Positions 19,392 to 31,959 of a DNA stretch of 64,000 nt are shown here, piece by piece. Location of the stretch: the NCBI GenBank assembly GCA_038025085.1, contig CM076145.1:49455206-49519205 (forward strand). Direction: 5' to 3'. Positions within the stretch are counted from its first letter, which is position 1, and every line of letters begins with the position of its first letter. The translations under genes were made by a program, and so were the position numbers. The stretch is from Tetragonia tetragonoides. Its lineage: Eukaryota; Streptophyta; Magnoliopsida; Caryophyllales; Aizoaceae. Under the pieces are notes generated by a model. It did no database searches. It was not told where the DNA came from and saw nothing but the letters and a program-made list of their open reading frames with translations.

Positions 19392-22300
19392 ATGAACGGC
19401 GGCGATGGTGGCGGAGGTAGTGGTGGTGGTGGTGGAGAAGCGTCAACTGTCGCAAGCGGTTCAGCACCGGCGTCGCTGGAGTGGAAATTCTCTCAGGTCT
19501 TCGGCGAAAGAGCAGCCGGTGAAGAAGTTCAGGAAGGTGAGATCCATTATTCTCTCTCCTCTTAATTCGTTTTCGTTTAGTTAGGGTTTTGATATTTTTG
19601 TGGTATTCGATCTGATGATGTTGTTGATGTTGGTTTGATTGGTTTGAGGGTTATTGGAGAAATGTTGAAATTAGGATTGTGGACCTGAGCTAAGAAATGT
19701 TGCTTTAGTTTAGTGGAGTGTTTTTGGGGTGGATATTGATATGAGCAGTGAAGTTGATTGATGGTGATATTGTTAAATTGCATGGGAATTATATAGATGT
19801 TGTAGGGTGATTTTGCTGGTTTTGAGTTAATTCAGCCATTGATTGTTAATGAAAATGAAAATGATTAGATTGTGTTTCCATATATATTGGTTATGCATAG
19901 TTATAGTTCAGTTGTCATAGACCTTTCCCCCTATCTTGGAGCTAAGAGCTTTAAAAATGGTGGGTTTTGCATTGTCTTGTACCTAGTGAGCTTTCTGTGT
20001 CTTTGCATTCTAACGGAGGGATTAGATGTCTTGCAAGTGTGTCTGATATTCAACAAGCACTCCTATTTTGATATTCACTTTTAGGTTCCACATGGTTCAG
20101 TACTGACAAGGGAGGTCAACTACTTTATTCATTTTGGCTGGTAGCCAGGGGTTCTGTAGGCTTTGCCATTCTCTAACTTTGCAAAGGGTTTTGTTGATTG
20201 AAGACAACCTAAAATAGTTATTTGGTTTACTACCTGCTCTGTGGTGAGGAAGACATTGCTAACTAATGTGTATTGATACTTGTTCCTGAGTAACAATATG
20301 TTGCTACTAGATTGAAGTCTGTATATCTTTATAATTTAGGTGACAAAGATAACAGGATTTATAAGAGAGCTGTATCCTGCCATTTCTCATGATCTATATT
20401 CTGTGTCCTAAATCATCATTAGCTTTTCTATTGCCCAAAAAAAAAAAAGAAAAAAGAAGCTAATGATAAGATGTCTCACATGTCTGCTCAATGGTATTGT
20501 TCGAAGAAAAATAATACTCCTAATGAAGGTTAAACGTCATTCTGGGGAAGTAGAAGCACTACAACCCTATTCAAAAGTAAAGTGTTTGTTAGAAAGATGA
20601 TGATCTCCATGCTTGTTTTGGGTTTAAAAACAAAACAATGCTATTAGCAGTGGGGTAAAGTTGCTATGTTCTATGTGATGTGTTGTAATATTAGCTGGTA
20701 ATACCTATTCGGCTATTCCCTCTAGTTGCAATAAAGTACTTTGTTCTATATATCACTTAGTGCTCCCCCCTGCCAATGTAATTTTAAAAGTAGCCATCAC
20801 TGATTATCCTAGTGGTTGGAATTTTTGTGTGTTTCCACGCCATCATGTTCATTTTCCACTAGAAGCATTTGGTGCTTCCCCCCCCACCCAAGTGTTGGGC
20901 TGTTTATTATTGGGTTGGACCTGAGAATAGGATAGTCCAAGCTCAGGGTCCAACCCAAGATGGTCCTCCTTCCCTTACAAAAAGAAAAAACAGTACACTT
21001 GATTGTAACAAGCGGTGCAAAATTGTGAGTTTCTTAGCAATGTGTTAATGATTTTGCATCCATTGCTGCAGTTGATATCATTTCCGCAATCGAATTTGAT
21101 AAAACTGGAGACCATCTAGCTACTGGTGATCGTGGGGGCCGTGTGGTATTATTTGAGAGGACAGACACAAAGGATGTAGGTCCTTTAACTTCCAACATTT
21201 CCCCCTTTTAACTGTAAGTGCATAGTAATGTTCATACATCTTACGTGTCATTGTGCAGAATGGTATTAATAGAAGGGATCTGGAGAGGATGGATTACTCA
21301 ATCAGTAGGCATCCTGAGTTTCGTTACAAAACTGAGTTTCAGAGTCACGAGCCTGAGGTAACGTCAGAATACTGTTTGCAGTGTTGTTTACCATTAGTAT
21401 GTGACTCTAATAATGTAATATAGACTTTATTACTATGTGAATGACGAGCTGGGTTTCCTCTTTGATCAGTTTGACTACCTCAAGAGTTTGGAAATAGAGG
21501 AGAAAATCAACAAAATCAGATGGTGCCAAACTGCTAACAGTGCATTGTTTCTTTTGTCAACTAATGATAAGACGATCAAGTTTTGGAAGGTAGGCATTTC
21601 TAGTGATGGTATAGCCTCACATTCTCTTTTCAGTGTGGATCTCTACTAGATTTTGTTATCTTTTCAGCTTGGCTGGGTCGAATAATCCTTTTTTTGGTGG
21701 GTGGAGGGGGAGGGGCTTAATTTAATGTTGATTGATTAATTTTCAATAGATGGAGTTACTTTATGTCTGTATATTATTTTACTCCTATCCTTGGGAGGCT
21801 TGGCAGTATGTAAGGAAACAAGTCAGTAAAAATGTGTAATTGCCTTTAAAAAGCTTTGTTAGTGAATTGAATGCAGAGCTGCTGGACCAGTCTCAATTAA
21901 TTTTAATTTAACATTTAGTGGTATAATGGAATCTTAGTGAAGTGTTGAAATTTTTTTTCTTACATCATCTCAGCCTCCCCTCACTTAATCCCCCTTTTCC
22001 TTTACCCAATTTCATTTGGAAGTCGAAGGCTCCCTTGAAGGTTTGGGCTTTTGTGCGGACTATGGCAACTGGGGTTTAGGTGAACACACATGATATGATA
22101 CAGAGGTGGAGGCCAGGATGGTCTCTTTTGCCGGGTGTGTACTTTGTAACCAGGCTAGCGAAACTTGTTTGCACCTTTTTCTGCATTTCCAGGGTACGCG
22201 CTCTTTGTGGGGTCGACCGTTTAGAATTGGGGGGGAGTGCTTCCCCATCACCATTACTCATCTTTTACAGACCCAGTATTCTGGCCTTGGGAGAGGAAAG

Positions 22301-25300
22301 GAGAAGAGGATGTTGTGGCAGTGTGCGTTCTTCGCTATCTTTTGCTGAGTTGTGGAACTCCCGAATTTTTAATGGGGTGACTAGGCCTTTTTGTTTTGTT
22401 TGCCATCGGGCATGTGCTTGGCTTCTTTATTGGCCAAGGCCTCAGGAGCTTTTACGGGGGTGCCTCTCACTGACATGCAATGTCACTGGGGCAATTTTTA
22501 ATCTAGTTATCTTGTTTGAGGACTCCTTGTCCTCCTAGCTTGTCATTGTTCCACTTTCACTTAATGAAATTTTCTTTTATCTAATTTTTTTTGTTCCCCG
22601 CATTTTGTATAGCCTGTGGGTCTAGGTCAAAACCCTATGGCGTGTATGGAATATACAAACATCCTGTGTATTTCTTGTCCTTGCTAGTTATCATTTGAAC
22701 CCCGTGATCTTCTTAATCATTCTTCTCTGTTTTCACCATACCATTACATGATAAAGAAGCTGTTTATTTTTTTTGCTATGTCAAGAAGCTGCTGCTCAGG
22801 GGGAAGATTAATGAGGTTGCCTTGTTACTGTGCTGACCAGATTGCACTAAAGAGGAATTTATTCCATGGTGATTAAGTTGCCAAGTCGTTGTGTGAAGTG
22901 GTCATCATATCATTGTTCTGGCTTTGTTTTGTATTTCACAAATCTCAGCAGAAAATTATTAATTTTTGTGATTGATTATATGTTGTGTCATCAAATGGCT
23001 TCTCCTTTTGTTGTTCATTTGGGTGCTTATTGATTCAAAATTTTAATAGGTCCAAGAAAAGAAGGTCAAGAAGATTACTGAAATGAATGTAGACGCTTCC
23101 AAAGCTCCAGGAAATAGCTCTGCTGGCTCAAGTGTTACAAGTAGCCCTAAACCGCATCTTGCTAACGGTGCATACCCAGATAGACTATTCAATTCCTTGG
23201 ACAATGACTTGTCAATCCCACCAGGAGGAATTGCATCACTCCGTTTACCTGTGGTAGTTGTACCCTATCTAATATACTGCTTTGTCATACAGTTTTATGG
23301 TACTTGCTGCTCCACCCATAATGAAAATAAAGTTTCTTTCAACTTTGTTTCTGAATCTATAGTTGAGACTTGTGTTTTCACACTTAAAACAAGAGTTTGA
23401 TTATCCAAGACATGTATGTGGCAAAGTGAAGAATGTATGTAGGCCTGTAGGCATGGCTTAGCTTATCTTGGTATCTTTTTGACTGAAAATTTTATTTGAA
23501 GTGTGTTTGTGTTGCATCTGATGCGTGTGAGTGAGAATTAAGTTATTTGGTTGTGCTGGACAGTATAGCTTCAGGGAGGCTGTCTATATTTTATAACTAT
23601 CGAGATGTTCATTCAAAACGATTCTGTGATCATTTTTTTTTAAAAAAAAAGCCTGTTCTACTTCCACAAAATATATGTTAATCCAGTCTCTTGCATGATT
23701 GAGGTCAATATTGGCATATCACATATGTTTTTGGTTGTTCAATGTGCATGGCAGATCTTTCTTTGACAATGTCATGGGGTGATATAGTGCCACCACAATA
23801 TTGAGATTGCCCTGCTTGCGCAAACTGTGCACCCCTATTGGTGTATTCCTATTATCTGTTTGGTCTTATGTGCCTGTCCTTGTCTTTGTCTCATTTTCCT
23901 GTAGGTCATTAAATAGTAGAGGTAATAGTAACATTGAGTGCGTTGGATTTGCAGGTCACTAGCCCAGAGACTAGCCTTGTTGCTAGATGTAGAAGAGTAT
24001 ATGCTCATGCTCACGACTATCACATCAATTCTATTTCAAATAACAGGTCAATATTCCTTTATATTGCATCATTAGTTTTAGCTATACTGATTAGTACTTT
24101 TCTTGCTTGACTCATGTGTTGGTTCTAACTTCTAAGCAAATTGCTTTCATGATTTCTTTTTATCTAACTTGTTGAGGCTGAAAGTCTCTCTCAGTGAACT
24201 CAATTATCTATACTTCCATTAATTCCTGTTCATGTTTGAACGCTACCTATTCTCTTACCCTGGTGTAGACCACAGTTATTTTCTATTTCTGTTACTTTAT
24301 CCGAGCTTTATAAGAGGACCATCCGAAGTCCATGATGTGCACTACCGCTCAAAATAGGATATCTCGCTTTCTATAGCTCAGTGAGAAGTACATTGACAGA
24401 CCACATAGCCATCTGTTCCATTCACTTTTCTTTTCATCCTCGTGCTGGGATTAGGGTTGGATAGGAATGCTTGTTTGCCTGATGAATATGGTGAATTTGT
24501 GCTGCTGACCTTCCATCCCTTGTTTGACTTGTAGTCTATCTTATTTGGAACTTAGCTAAGTGTACAAATCAGATATGTGTCCAAGTGTTCGACCCCACCA
24601 TTTACTGGAAATTTTGCATGTTTTTCTTGAAAATGAAGTATCAAGTTCCCATACCTGTCTGAATGTTCTTATATCTGACATGGGTACCTGAGGTGATTTT
24701 CTAGGCTGCTTGATTAATTGTAAGTTGTAATGCTGGAGTTTGCTATTGTTGCTCACATTCATTTTTGTCTGTCTGTTGCAGTGATGGAGAGACCTTTATA
24801 TCAGCTGATGATCTGCGAATTAACCTTTGGAACTTGGAGATCAGCAATCAAAGTTTCAATATCGTTGATGTAAAGCCCCAAAATATGGAAGATCTAACAG
24901 GTATGCTATGCTTAGATTTTGCATTTTCCCATCAGTATTGTTTCACGGCTTCAAAACTTTTTTATTTATGTCAAAATGGTTGTTCTGACAATGAGAATGC
25001 GTAACTTATTTGGAAACTCAAGAATACATGTGAGCCATGTTTCACGATGCAAGTTTGTTAACCTTTAAGGGCGGTGAGAGGAAACTACTGATTTATATTC
25101 TGCTTAGACATGTGAAAGTTGCTTATCAAGAATGAGCTTATCATTTTGTCTTTGTGTATTCATGACATATCTTGGTTTTTTGTGTTTGTCCATGGACCTG
25201 ACACAGCTTTTCTTTTGGCAGAGGTTATCACATCAGCTGAGTTTCACCCTACCCATTGTAACATGTTGGGGTACAGTAGCTCAAAGGGATCAATCCGCCT

Positions 25301-28300
25301 CATTGATTTGAGGCAATCGGCATTATGTGATTCTCATGCAAAATTGTGAGTGATTTGTTATTCTCTGTTACTTCTTATATGTGGTAGGTTGTGTATTTAT
25401 TATGAAGACGAGGAAAGTAGTGAGGATGTGGAAAGGCTTAATAAATTGAGCTATAGGTAGTATCTTGTAGCTTGATGAGATGAGCCTATGATATCATATG
25501 TGTGCAGATTTGAGGAACAAGAAGCACCTGGTTCAAGATCCTTTTTTACAGAGATTATTGCGTCAATTTCAGATATTAAATTTGCAAAAGATGGAAGATA
25601 CATACTTAGTCGTGACTACATGACTCTTAAGGTGTGGATTCCCCTTTTGTCCTCTCATCTCATATTACTGATGTTTGTATTTCCTTTTCACTTGCAATGC
25701 TTATTCAGTGACTCAGGTCATCTTTAGTTTTGTCTCATGGCATTGGCATAAAGGCTGGTTGCTATGTTTAAGTTTCATGGCATATTTTATTATCCATGCT
25801 GAAGAGTCTCTTTCATCTTGGTTCTGGAGGCATTTAATTTCCGTTGGAATTTATCTTCTTTCTTTTTTTCTTTTTTTTTTCCTTTTAACGGTCTATCAAC
25901 CCGTTAATCTTTATCCTTTTTTGTTACCTGTTGAAATAGAAAGATTTATAACCCACAGTTTTCATATTGATCAAACTTCTGGAACAATATGTAATTATCA
26001 TGGTACTTCCAAGTTCTAACCGTTGTCTAAAAAAATCATTGGTACGTCCAACCTCTCCTTCAAAATTGGATCACTTAGTGATTAAAGCGAGGACATGTTA
26101 GAGCAAGACAGATATGCGTGTTGCCTATTTAGTGCTTTTGTTGGTCCCACTTGGAATTCAAAAGAAATATTGGGTTAACTCTGATGTTGCCTGTGGCTAC
26201 ATTTAGAAAGAGTTTTCTTCTAGGATCAATGTAGCTTTGTCACTAATCTAAATAGGACATTCTCTGGTGAACAAGAGACCCAGTATATGATCTTGAAATT
26301 TACATATGCCTCATAGATATCAAAAGTGTGTATTGTGGTTGTGTTTGAAAAAAGCTAGATGCTTTTATCGTATATTGAATGCAGTAATTGGCTCATGAAA
26401 CTCCACAGACTAATTGGCTATCACAGACTAAGATAACATGAAGTAGATAAGCAGTTTTGTTCAGTGTTTGCCAAAGCTTATTTTGGTTTCTGTCTTTTAC
26501 TGCAAAAAGTGCTAAGAGTTCCGTGCATTAGGAAATATTCCCCTTTTCATGTAAAACACTCAGCTTTGAAAAGATACAGTGATGCTAGGATTGGGACTTC
26601 TTGTTGCGACTTATCATGGCCTACATAATCCTAAATTGAACTGCTCCCGGTATATGTTGCATAGTCGTTGGCCCTGCATTGCTTATCAATTTTGAAGTCT
26701 TAGACCCACATGAACAGACTGTAAACTTAAGACTTTAACAAGGGCTGAAGATGCGTCTATCTTTAAGGGCGTTCTGGACAATATAACAGTGATAGTGGGA
26801 CACGTCGGCTCCTCTACTGCTATCTGTCATCTGCCACAGTAGACGAGAGGGGGTCACCTATTGCTTCCTAGGCTTTGTTTAGTGGTCTGAAAGTATGCTC
26901 TGAATCTGAAAGGAATTTGTATCTTTTTAGTTTGGCCAGTAAAAATAAGTTTGTGGTCATAAAAGTAAGCAGATCTGATAGAGTGATTTACATTATTGTA
27001 TGGCTCACCAATGCGAGTCCTTTCAGGGCCACGGGAGGTTTTCATCATCATTAGCTTCAAGGCCCATGGGATTAGTCAGGCAAAGCTTGGATACCGATGA
27101 TAATTTTAAAAAAATAAATAAATAAATGTCTGAAAATAAGCTCTCTTGAAGACTGTAAGCTATGAATAAGCTATACTAGAAACCAATTATCAAAATTTTA
27201 CATCATGTCTAAATTAAGTTGCGCCAAACAGACCTGCTTTCTCCCAACTCTCCCCCGCCCCCCGAGATCCCCCTTGTCTTAAAAGATGCAGATAGGCTAT
27301 ATGTAGACAGGTTTCAAACACCCCTTCCCGACTCCCATGAGGGATCTGCACCAAAACAGAGCTACGTCATTGTAATGGGAATAAATACTGGGCTTGGCCT
27401 GTAAAACAAGCGGCAAAAATTTATACTCCCTCTGTCCTGGATTCATGTCTATGTTAGCAAATGGCACAAGAGCCAAGGTAAAAGTAATAGAGGCAAAAGG
27501 TGATCAATGCTGCTTCTTTATTTGTTGAAAAAGCATAAAAGCAAGCACATAGAAAACTAAATACGGAAATGTAAACATCATTGTGGGACGTCCCAAAAAG
27601 GTAAATGAATACATGAATGCAGGACGGATGGAGTAGCTATTCTGTTACAGAAACTGCAGCATCATGTAGGCTTCAGGATATGGCAAGATACGAGATTCGG
27701 AACTGTCCTGGAATCTGTCTGTTGATCTAACTAGAAATGTTCAAATGTCTGAACTTATTAGAATTTACTGGTCTCCTGGACATGGGTACCTCCTCTTTGA
27801 ATGAAGAGTGCGATACGTAACTTCTGCTTATCTATGTATTGTAGTATTGTACATTCAAATTTCTAGCTGCCCCGTGATTGCTAATGCTGTTATGGGTTAC
27901 CCTTTGAGGTGGTTGTAACTAATCCATTTTCATATTCAATTGCCAATCTACAGAACTTATCACTTAAGGCAGGATATAGGTGTCTTATGTTGGTTAAGAT
28001 TTGAGACTTAAGGCCTATATCTTCTGTTGTATTGCCAGACTCAATAAACTTTTTTCTGACAGAATGCATGTTCTTATTCTGATTTCAGTTATGGGATATC
28101 AATATGGATTCAGGTCCCGTTGCAACCTTTCAGGTCCATGAACATTTAAGACCTAAGGTGATCTACATACCCCTATTGGAGGCTACTGCTTTTTTCATAA
28201 TCTTTGGACCTAATTTGTTTTAAACAGAACAATTTTCGTCAAACTTAATGATGTTTTTCATTGTTACAGTTATGTGATTTATATGAAAATGATTCAATAT

Positions 28301-29058
28301 TCGATAAGTTTGAGTGTTGTTTGAGTGGCGATGGGCAGAGGCTCGCAACAGGCTCTTATAGGTTAGGGTATACATTTGATTCAGTTATCCCTGTGTATCA
28401 TTATTTTAATGCTGCCCTTGATGTTGAAGCAAGTGTTTTGTGTTCGCAGCAATCTATTTCGTGTGTTTGGTTGTGCACCTGGCAGTACAGAGGCCACAAC
28501 CTTGGAGGCCAGCAAAAATCCCATGAGGTATTCTTGAACATTTTAGGAGAATAGAAGTAATTATCATTTACACGGCAAAAGTGGCTGTTAACATTATTTC
28601 TGGTAACTACAGGAGACAAGTTCAAACCCCGTCAAGACCTTCTAGGTCGTTGAGCAGCAGCATAACTCGCGTTGTCAGACGAGGTTACTTCTTTTATCTT
28701 TGCTTCCTAAATCACACTGCAAAGTTTGGTGTTAAGGATTTCTTATCTAAAAAAATAGGTTTGGAGTTATGATATTCATCCAACAACCCAACACATTCTA
28801 AGTAAATCAAAATTGCCAAGGACTCTTAAGGCTGTGTTGTTTAACCCAGTTTTTAGATTTTATTCAATTTTCACTGCCAAAAAAAATCAGCTATTGAAAA
28901 GATTTGGAATGTCTATCACAGGATCGGAGAGTCCTGGTGTTGATTCAAACGGAAATTCTTTCGACTTCACAACAAAATTGCTTCACCTGGCATGGCATCC
29001 GTCAGAAAACTCAATTGCTTGTGCTGCAGCAAACAGCTTGTACATGTATTATGCATAG
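19392..29058 (+). CDS. PP2A 55-kDa regulatory B subunit (B55)
   Basis: Fourteen exons join in one frame to 525 residues: 19392-19536, 21072-21175, 21259-21357, 21470-21589, 23050-23253, 23955-24046, 24782-24900, 25222-25345, 25508-25631, 28089-28157, 28270-28361, 28450-28527, 28613-28683, 28922-29058. After a glycine-rich start comes [10 protein letters not shown], then WD-type repeats with landmark strings [85 protein letters not shown] at the end. This is the substrate-selecting seven-bladed propeller of protein phosphatase 2A, which binds the scaffold A and catalytic C subunits. Plant B55 proteins are about 500-515 residues, so the length fits. An insert after residue 160 (Ser/Pro-rich) is usual in plants. 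No lesion is seen. Confidence 0.95.
22000..22570 (+). mobile_element. Degenerate LINE remnant with RT zinc-binding (zf-RVT) region
   Basis: Within intron 4 of the B55 gene, a frame reads [10 protein letters not shown], later [18 protein letters not shown], then a tryptophan-rich stretch and [11 protein letters not shown]. The order (K-A-P-x-K-V, C-x2-C, H-L-F-x-H) is that of the zinc-binding domain after reverse transcriptase in plant L1-type LINEs. Frameshifts and stops interrupt it, so it is dead. Its ends cannot be fixed. Confidence 0.7.
24565..24700. mobile_element. Diverged copy of the MITE found at 60267-60436
   Basis: It shares ATATGT.TCCAAGTGT, GCATGTTTTT, GAAAATGAAGT.TC and GACA.GGGTAC in the same order and spacing as the BIG5-intron element. 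The termini have decayed. It lies in intron 6 of the B55 gene. Confidence 0.55.
26990..27125 (+). mobile_element. SINE-like fragment related to 12867-13095
   Basis: It contains GGGATTAGTCAGGCAAAGC and GGATACC, the body sequence of the copy in the GDH-like gene, followed by a (AAAT)n tail. The 5' part is weak, so it is probably truncated. It lies in the 2.4-kb intron 9 of the B55 gene. Confidence 0.5.
27426..27633. mobile_element. Stowaway-type MITE, 208 bp
   Basis: The left end is CTCCCTCTGTCCTGGATTC and the right end, reverse-complemented, is CTCCATCCGTCCTGCATTC. TA lies on each side (27424-27425 and 27634-27635). This is the Tc1/mariner-derived Stowaway signature. There is no coding content. 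It lies in intron 9 of the B55 gene. Confidence 0.88.
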
Positions 29059-30275
29059 AGATGACCCGGAAAGAAATCACATTGTTGCTTGGTTAACTTT
29101 TTGGGGGGTTGATATCTGAGAAGGGGAAAGACCATTTTCCCTTCACAGCACCAACAGTAGACTTGTACACGGCCCGTTTCGCCTGTGGTAACTCGAAAGT
29201 GCCTCTTAAATCTGTAGCTGCTGTCATAGAAGCCGTTGGAGAAGCAAACTTGTCATATTTTTTGAGGTCGCAGCTCTGATTATTTGTCAGTTGCCCACAA
29301 AATTCCTTTTTGTTAATTATTTTTAGCCTTGATCTGCTGCTGAAAAGAAAGATGCAGCTCTGTTTACTATATGTGTTGGTATGGAGCGTGGGAAAAATGT
29401 GTTTGTAGCTCTCCTACAACCGAAACCTGAAGGGTGTTTCATATTGCCACTAGATTAAGATGAATGTAGCCTCTTTTTTTTTTTCTTTTTTTGACCTCAT
29501 ATTTCAGTGGGAAGGAGCTGTTTAAAACATCTAGCGCATTGATTTATTAATTTCTTTTTAAGTATGATTAGCTCATTTTTTTTCTTCCTATTTTCCTTTC
29601 TTTCTTTTCCCTTTTTTTCTGGGGGTTACTGTAATCATACCTTTTTGAGAGGATACTTTTGTTCGATACTGTTGTAATATTCAGATTTAGTAATTATTAT
29701 TTCTCCTTATCAGGGATCATTGATGTTGTCTAATTTTCTTCATCAAATTATCTTGTAGTTGTACATGGTTTTGCGATGTTGCTAAAATCTGCAGAGCTTA
29801 TGGCAGTTTATTTTCATTGCCAAGGACTTAGGAAAATTTTAAGTTCACTCACTTCAATGGCTACAATTTACAAACATATTATCACGTGGATATAGATATC
29901 TTATATAAACCTTTCGCTTCCCTTGACAACCAGAGTTACCAGACCCATGCGTAGATTAAGATTTGTAATCCATTGATACCGGGTGTCTTTTCCTTGAACC
30001 CGAACACGAAAGAAAAGGAAAGAATAATACATTGCACCCTGTTTGATTCTGTGTCCGAGACTAGTGATCCTCTCATATTGCCTAGGAATAATACATTGCA
30101 CCCTGTTTTTCATTTCCCGGGTCGTAAACGGGTTCACATCACAACTTCAATGAAGTGAAAAGGGGTAAGGGGTCCGGTGGACGACCCGACCCAGTAAAAG
30201 GTCGCCCCGCCGTGTACAAGTGACCCGCCCATTTGCGCAGGTGTCTGATTCTTGAGTCAGTAGCAGTGTAGCACT
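29059..30275 (+). other. 3' UTR of the B55 gene and intergenic DNA
   Basis: The first 700 bases or so are probable 3' UTR, rich in T runs. Further on, a GAATAATACATTGCACCCTG segment occurs twice (from about 30024 and 30086). No gene is seen. Confidence 0.45.
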
Positions 30276-30455
30276 GGGTGAGCATAAGCGGATTATCCGC
30301 TCCGGTTTTGAAAAGCGGAGCGGATATCCACTTTTCCGGATCAGCAAAATGTCGATCCGTATCCGCTCCGCTTTAAAGCGGATATCCGCAAGCGGATATC
30401 CGCTGTTCCGGATATCCGGTTTAAACAGAGCGGATCAGCAGATATCCGTATCCGT
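30276..30455. repeat. GCGGATATCCGC-rich repeat, probable one-ended hAT-like relic
   Basis: Many overlapping copies of GCGGATATCCGC, GCGGAGCGGAT and CCGGATATCC give strong local self-complementarity. The GGGTGAGCAT at its left side looks like an hAT-type end, but no matching right end or target-site duplication is found. It resembles the inside of the intact element at 47485-48053. Confidence 0.5.
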
Positions 30456-30514
30456 TTTGAGTTTTTTTTGTCTTTTCTCCTGTATGATAGGCCAAGCATA
30501 ATCTAGCTGTTGTT

Positions 30515-30748
30515 TTTTTTGATAATTAGGGACTCATTTTATTAATGAATTAGCTTATAAAGCTTATAAGCAATACAAAGACACGCCTAGAAATAACCGC
30601 TAATACAGAGAATTCGCACTCCAGTTTACAACCATGCCACAAGGTCAGTGTCTCTCCCTAATCCTTGCTTCGCCAAACCGTCAGCCACTGCATTAGAACT
30701 ACGTGGCTTATGGGTTATTCTCACCTTCGGCCACCACTCCTTGAACTG
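30515..30748 (-). mobile_element. 5'-truncated LINE with RNase H tail fragment and target-site duplication
   Basis: GCTGTTGTT occurs exactly at 30506-30514 and 30749-30757. Between them, on minus, a frame reads KVRITHKPRSSNAVADGLAK, the C-terminal part of the RNase H domain carried by plant LINEs, then a stop, a short 3' UTR with AATAAAA and a terminal A run (T run on plus from 30515). Truncation at the 5' side plus tail plus flanking duplication is the classic product of target-primed reverse transcription. Confidence 0.85.
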
Positions 30749-30939
30749 GCTGTTGTTATTTGGACTGGGGACACAGATGAGGTATGGCCATGGTCTGTGG
30801 ATATGAGGATCAGATACTGAATTCAGAGAGGTTCATGTGTTTTGGTCTATTTTGAATCTGGGTTATATATACGAATTGGGTGCTTTGGGTAACATACATT
30901 GTGGGCTAGGAAAGATCCCAACTTTGTTTGGTCTGATTT

Positions 30940-31816
30940 ATGAGTATGATAATGGATTCGTCTTTAGCTCCTCGTAGTAAATGGAGAAAAGTAGCCTATG
31001 GAGGTATGCAACCTGGCTTTGATGACAACCACACTGATGAGTCCTTCCTTGACGATATGGTCACAAATGCTAATGTTGTGAAGAGAGACTTGTTTCAAGT
31101 GATGTTGAATTCAGTGTCTATCTCTCAGTATCTCTGCACGGTTGCCCCTTGTGTTATTGGTTTGGACTTACACTCTTGCCTCAACTATTAGTTGCAACTC
31201 CCTCTTGCTTCTTGATGTAAGCCTGCTCGGTTCGGGTTTCTTTGTTCTCCTTTTAACTAGAGAGATGAATTCTATCAGATTCCTATTCAAATATGCCCTT
31301 AATATTACGTATTTCATAATTGGGTTATATGCTTTGTCTCCCATTTACCATACCCTTACTAGGTCCATCAGCTCGGATTCCATCTTGGCGTTAACAGCTA
31401 TGCTTATTGTACTCCATTTTGTTTTTACATGACTACACTGGTTGCACGATGAAAGCTCCTGGATCTCCAAATAATCCTGCTTTGAGTTGCAATATATCAT
31501 TGAACACTTCAATTATCGCCTCAGTCGCTTGATTGCTTCCCGCCTCCCATCCAGGCAACATGTTTTCGCTATCATGTTCTTTTCCTTGCAGATTTTCCTA
31601 TTTGCTCCTCTCGTCATGTATTGTATCAAAAAATACTCATTCCGGCTACATCTGTGGTTTTCAATCGGACTGGTGGGTCTATTTGGGGTGCTGTTATGTT
31701 TGCTGGTTTTCATCACAGTAATTTGTCCTTGTTGGCTTATTAGAATTCAGAAATACAAGTTTGAAATTAATGGTCCATGGGATGAGGCCAAGCTTTGTTT
31801 CAACATAACTGAGTGA
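30940..31816 (+). pseudogene. PIG-C-like pseudogene (GPI-GlcNAc transferase subunit)
   Basis: Homology runs from a start near 30940 ([20 protein letters not shown]) through [45 protein letters not shown] and [15 protein letters not shown] to the family C-terminus [16 protein letters not shown] at 31816. PIG-C is a multi-pass ER membrane subunit of the enzyme that starts GPI-anchor synthesis; Arabidopsis SETH1 is the family member I recall. The match changes frame near 31140, 31428 and 31525, and about a dozen family residues are missing between membrane segments near the end. There are no introns, as in the family, so this is either a decayed original gene or a retrocopy. No A-tail was seen. 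Sequencing error is possible but three shifts make it less likely. Confidence 0.83.
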
Positions 31817-31959
31817 TATTGAGGACACACTTTGGTATTGCACAATGTTGTGCCACATACTTACCCTGTAGTCAGTCTACTTGGTGTGATCATCACTGCA
31901 AGCTGCTCTAAGCAGAACCCAGAGTCTATTCTCTTTGGTGTTCAACATTTCATGGACCA

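Noticed and set aside
22080..22538. 152-codon plus-strand frame in a B55 intron
   Set aside because: It is a shifted reading of the degenerate LINE remnant, not a gene.
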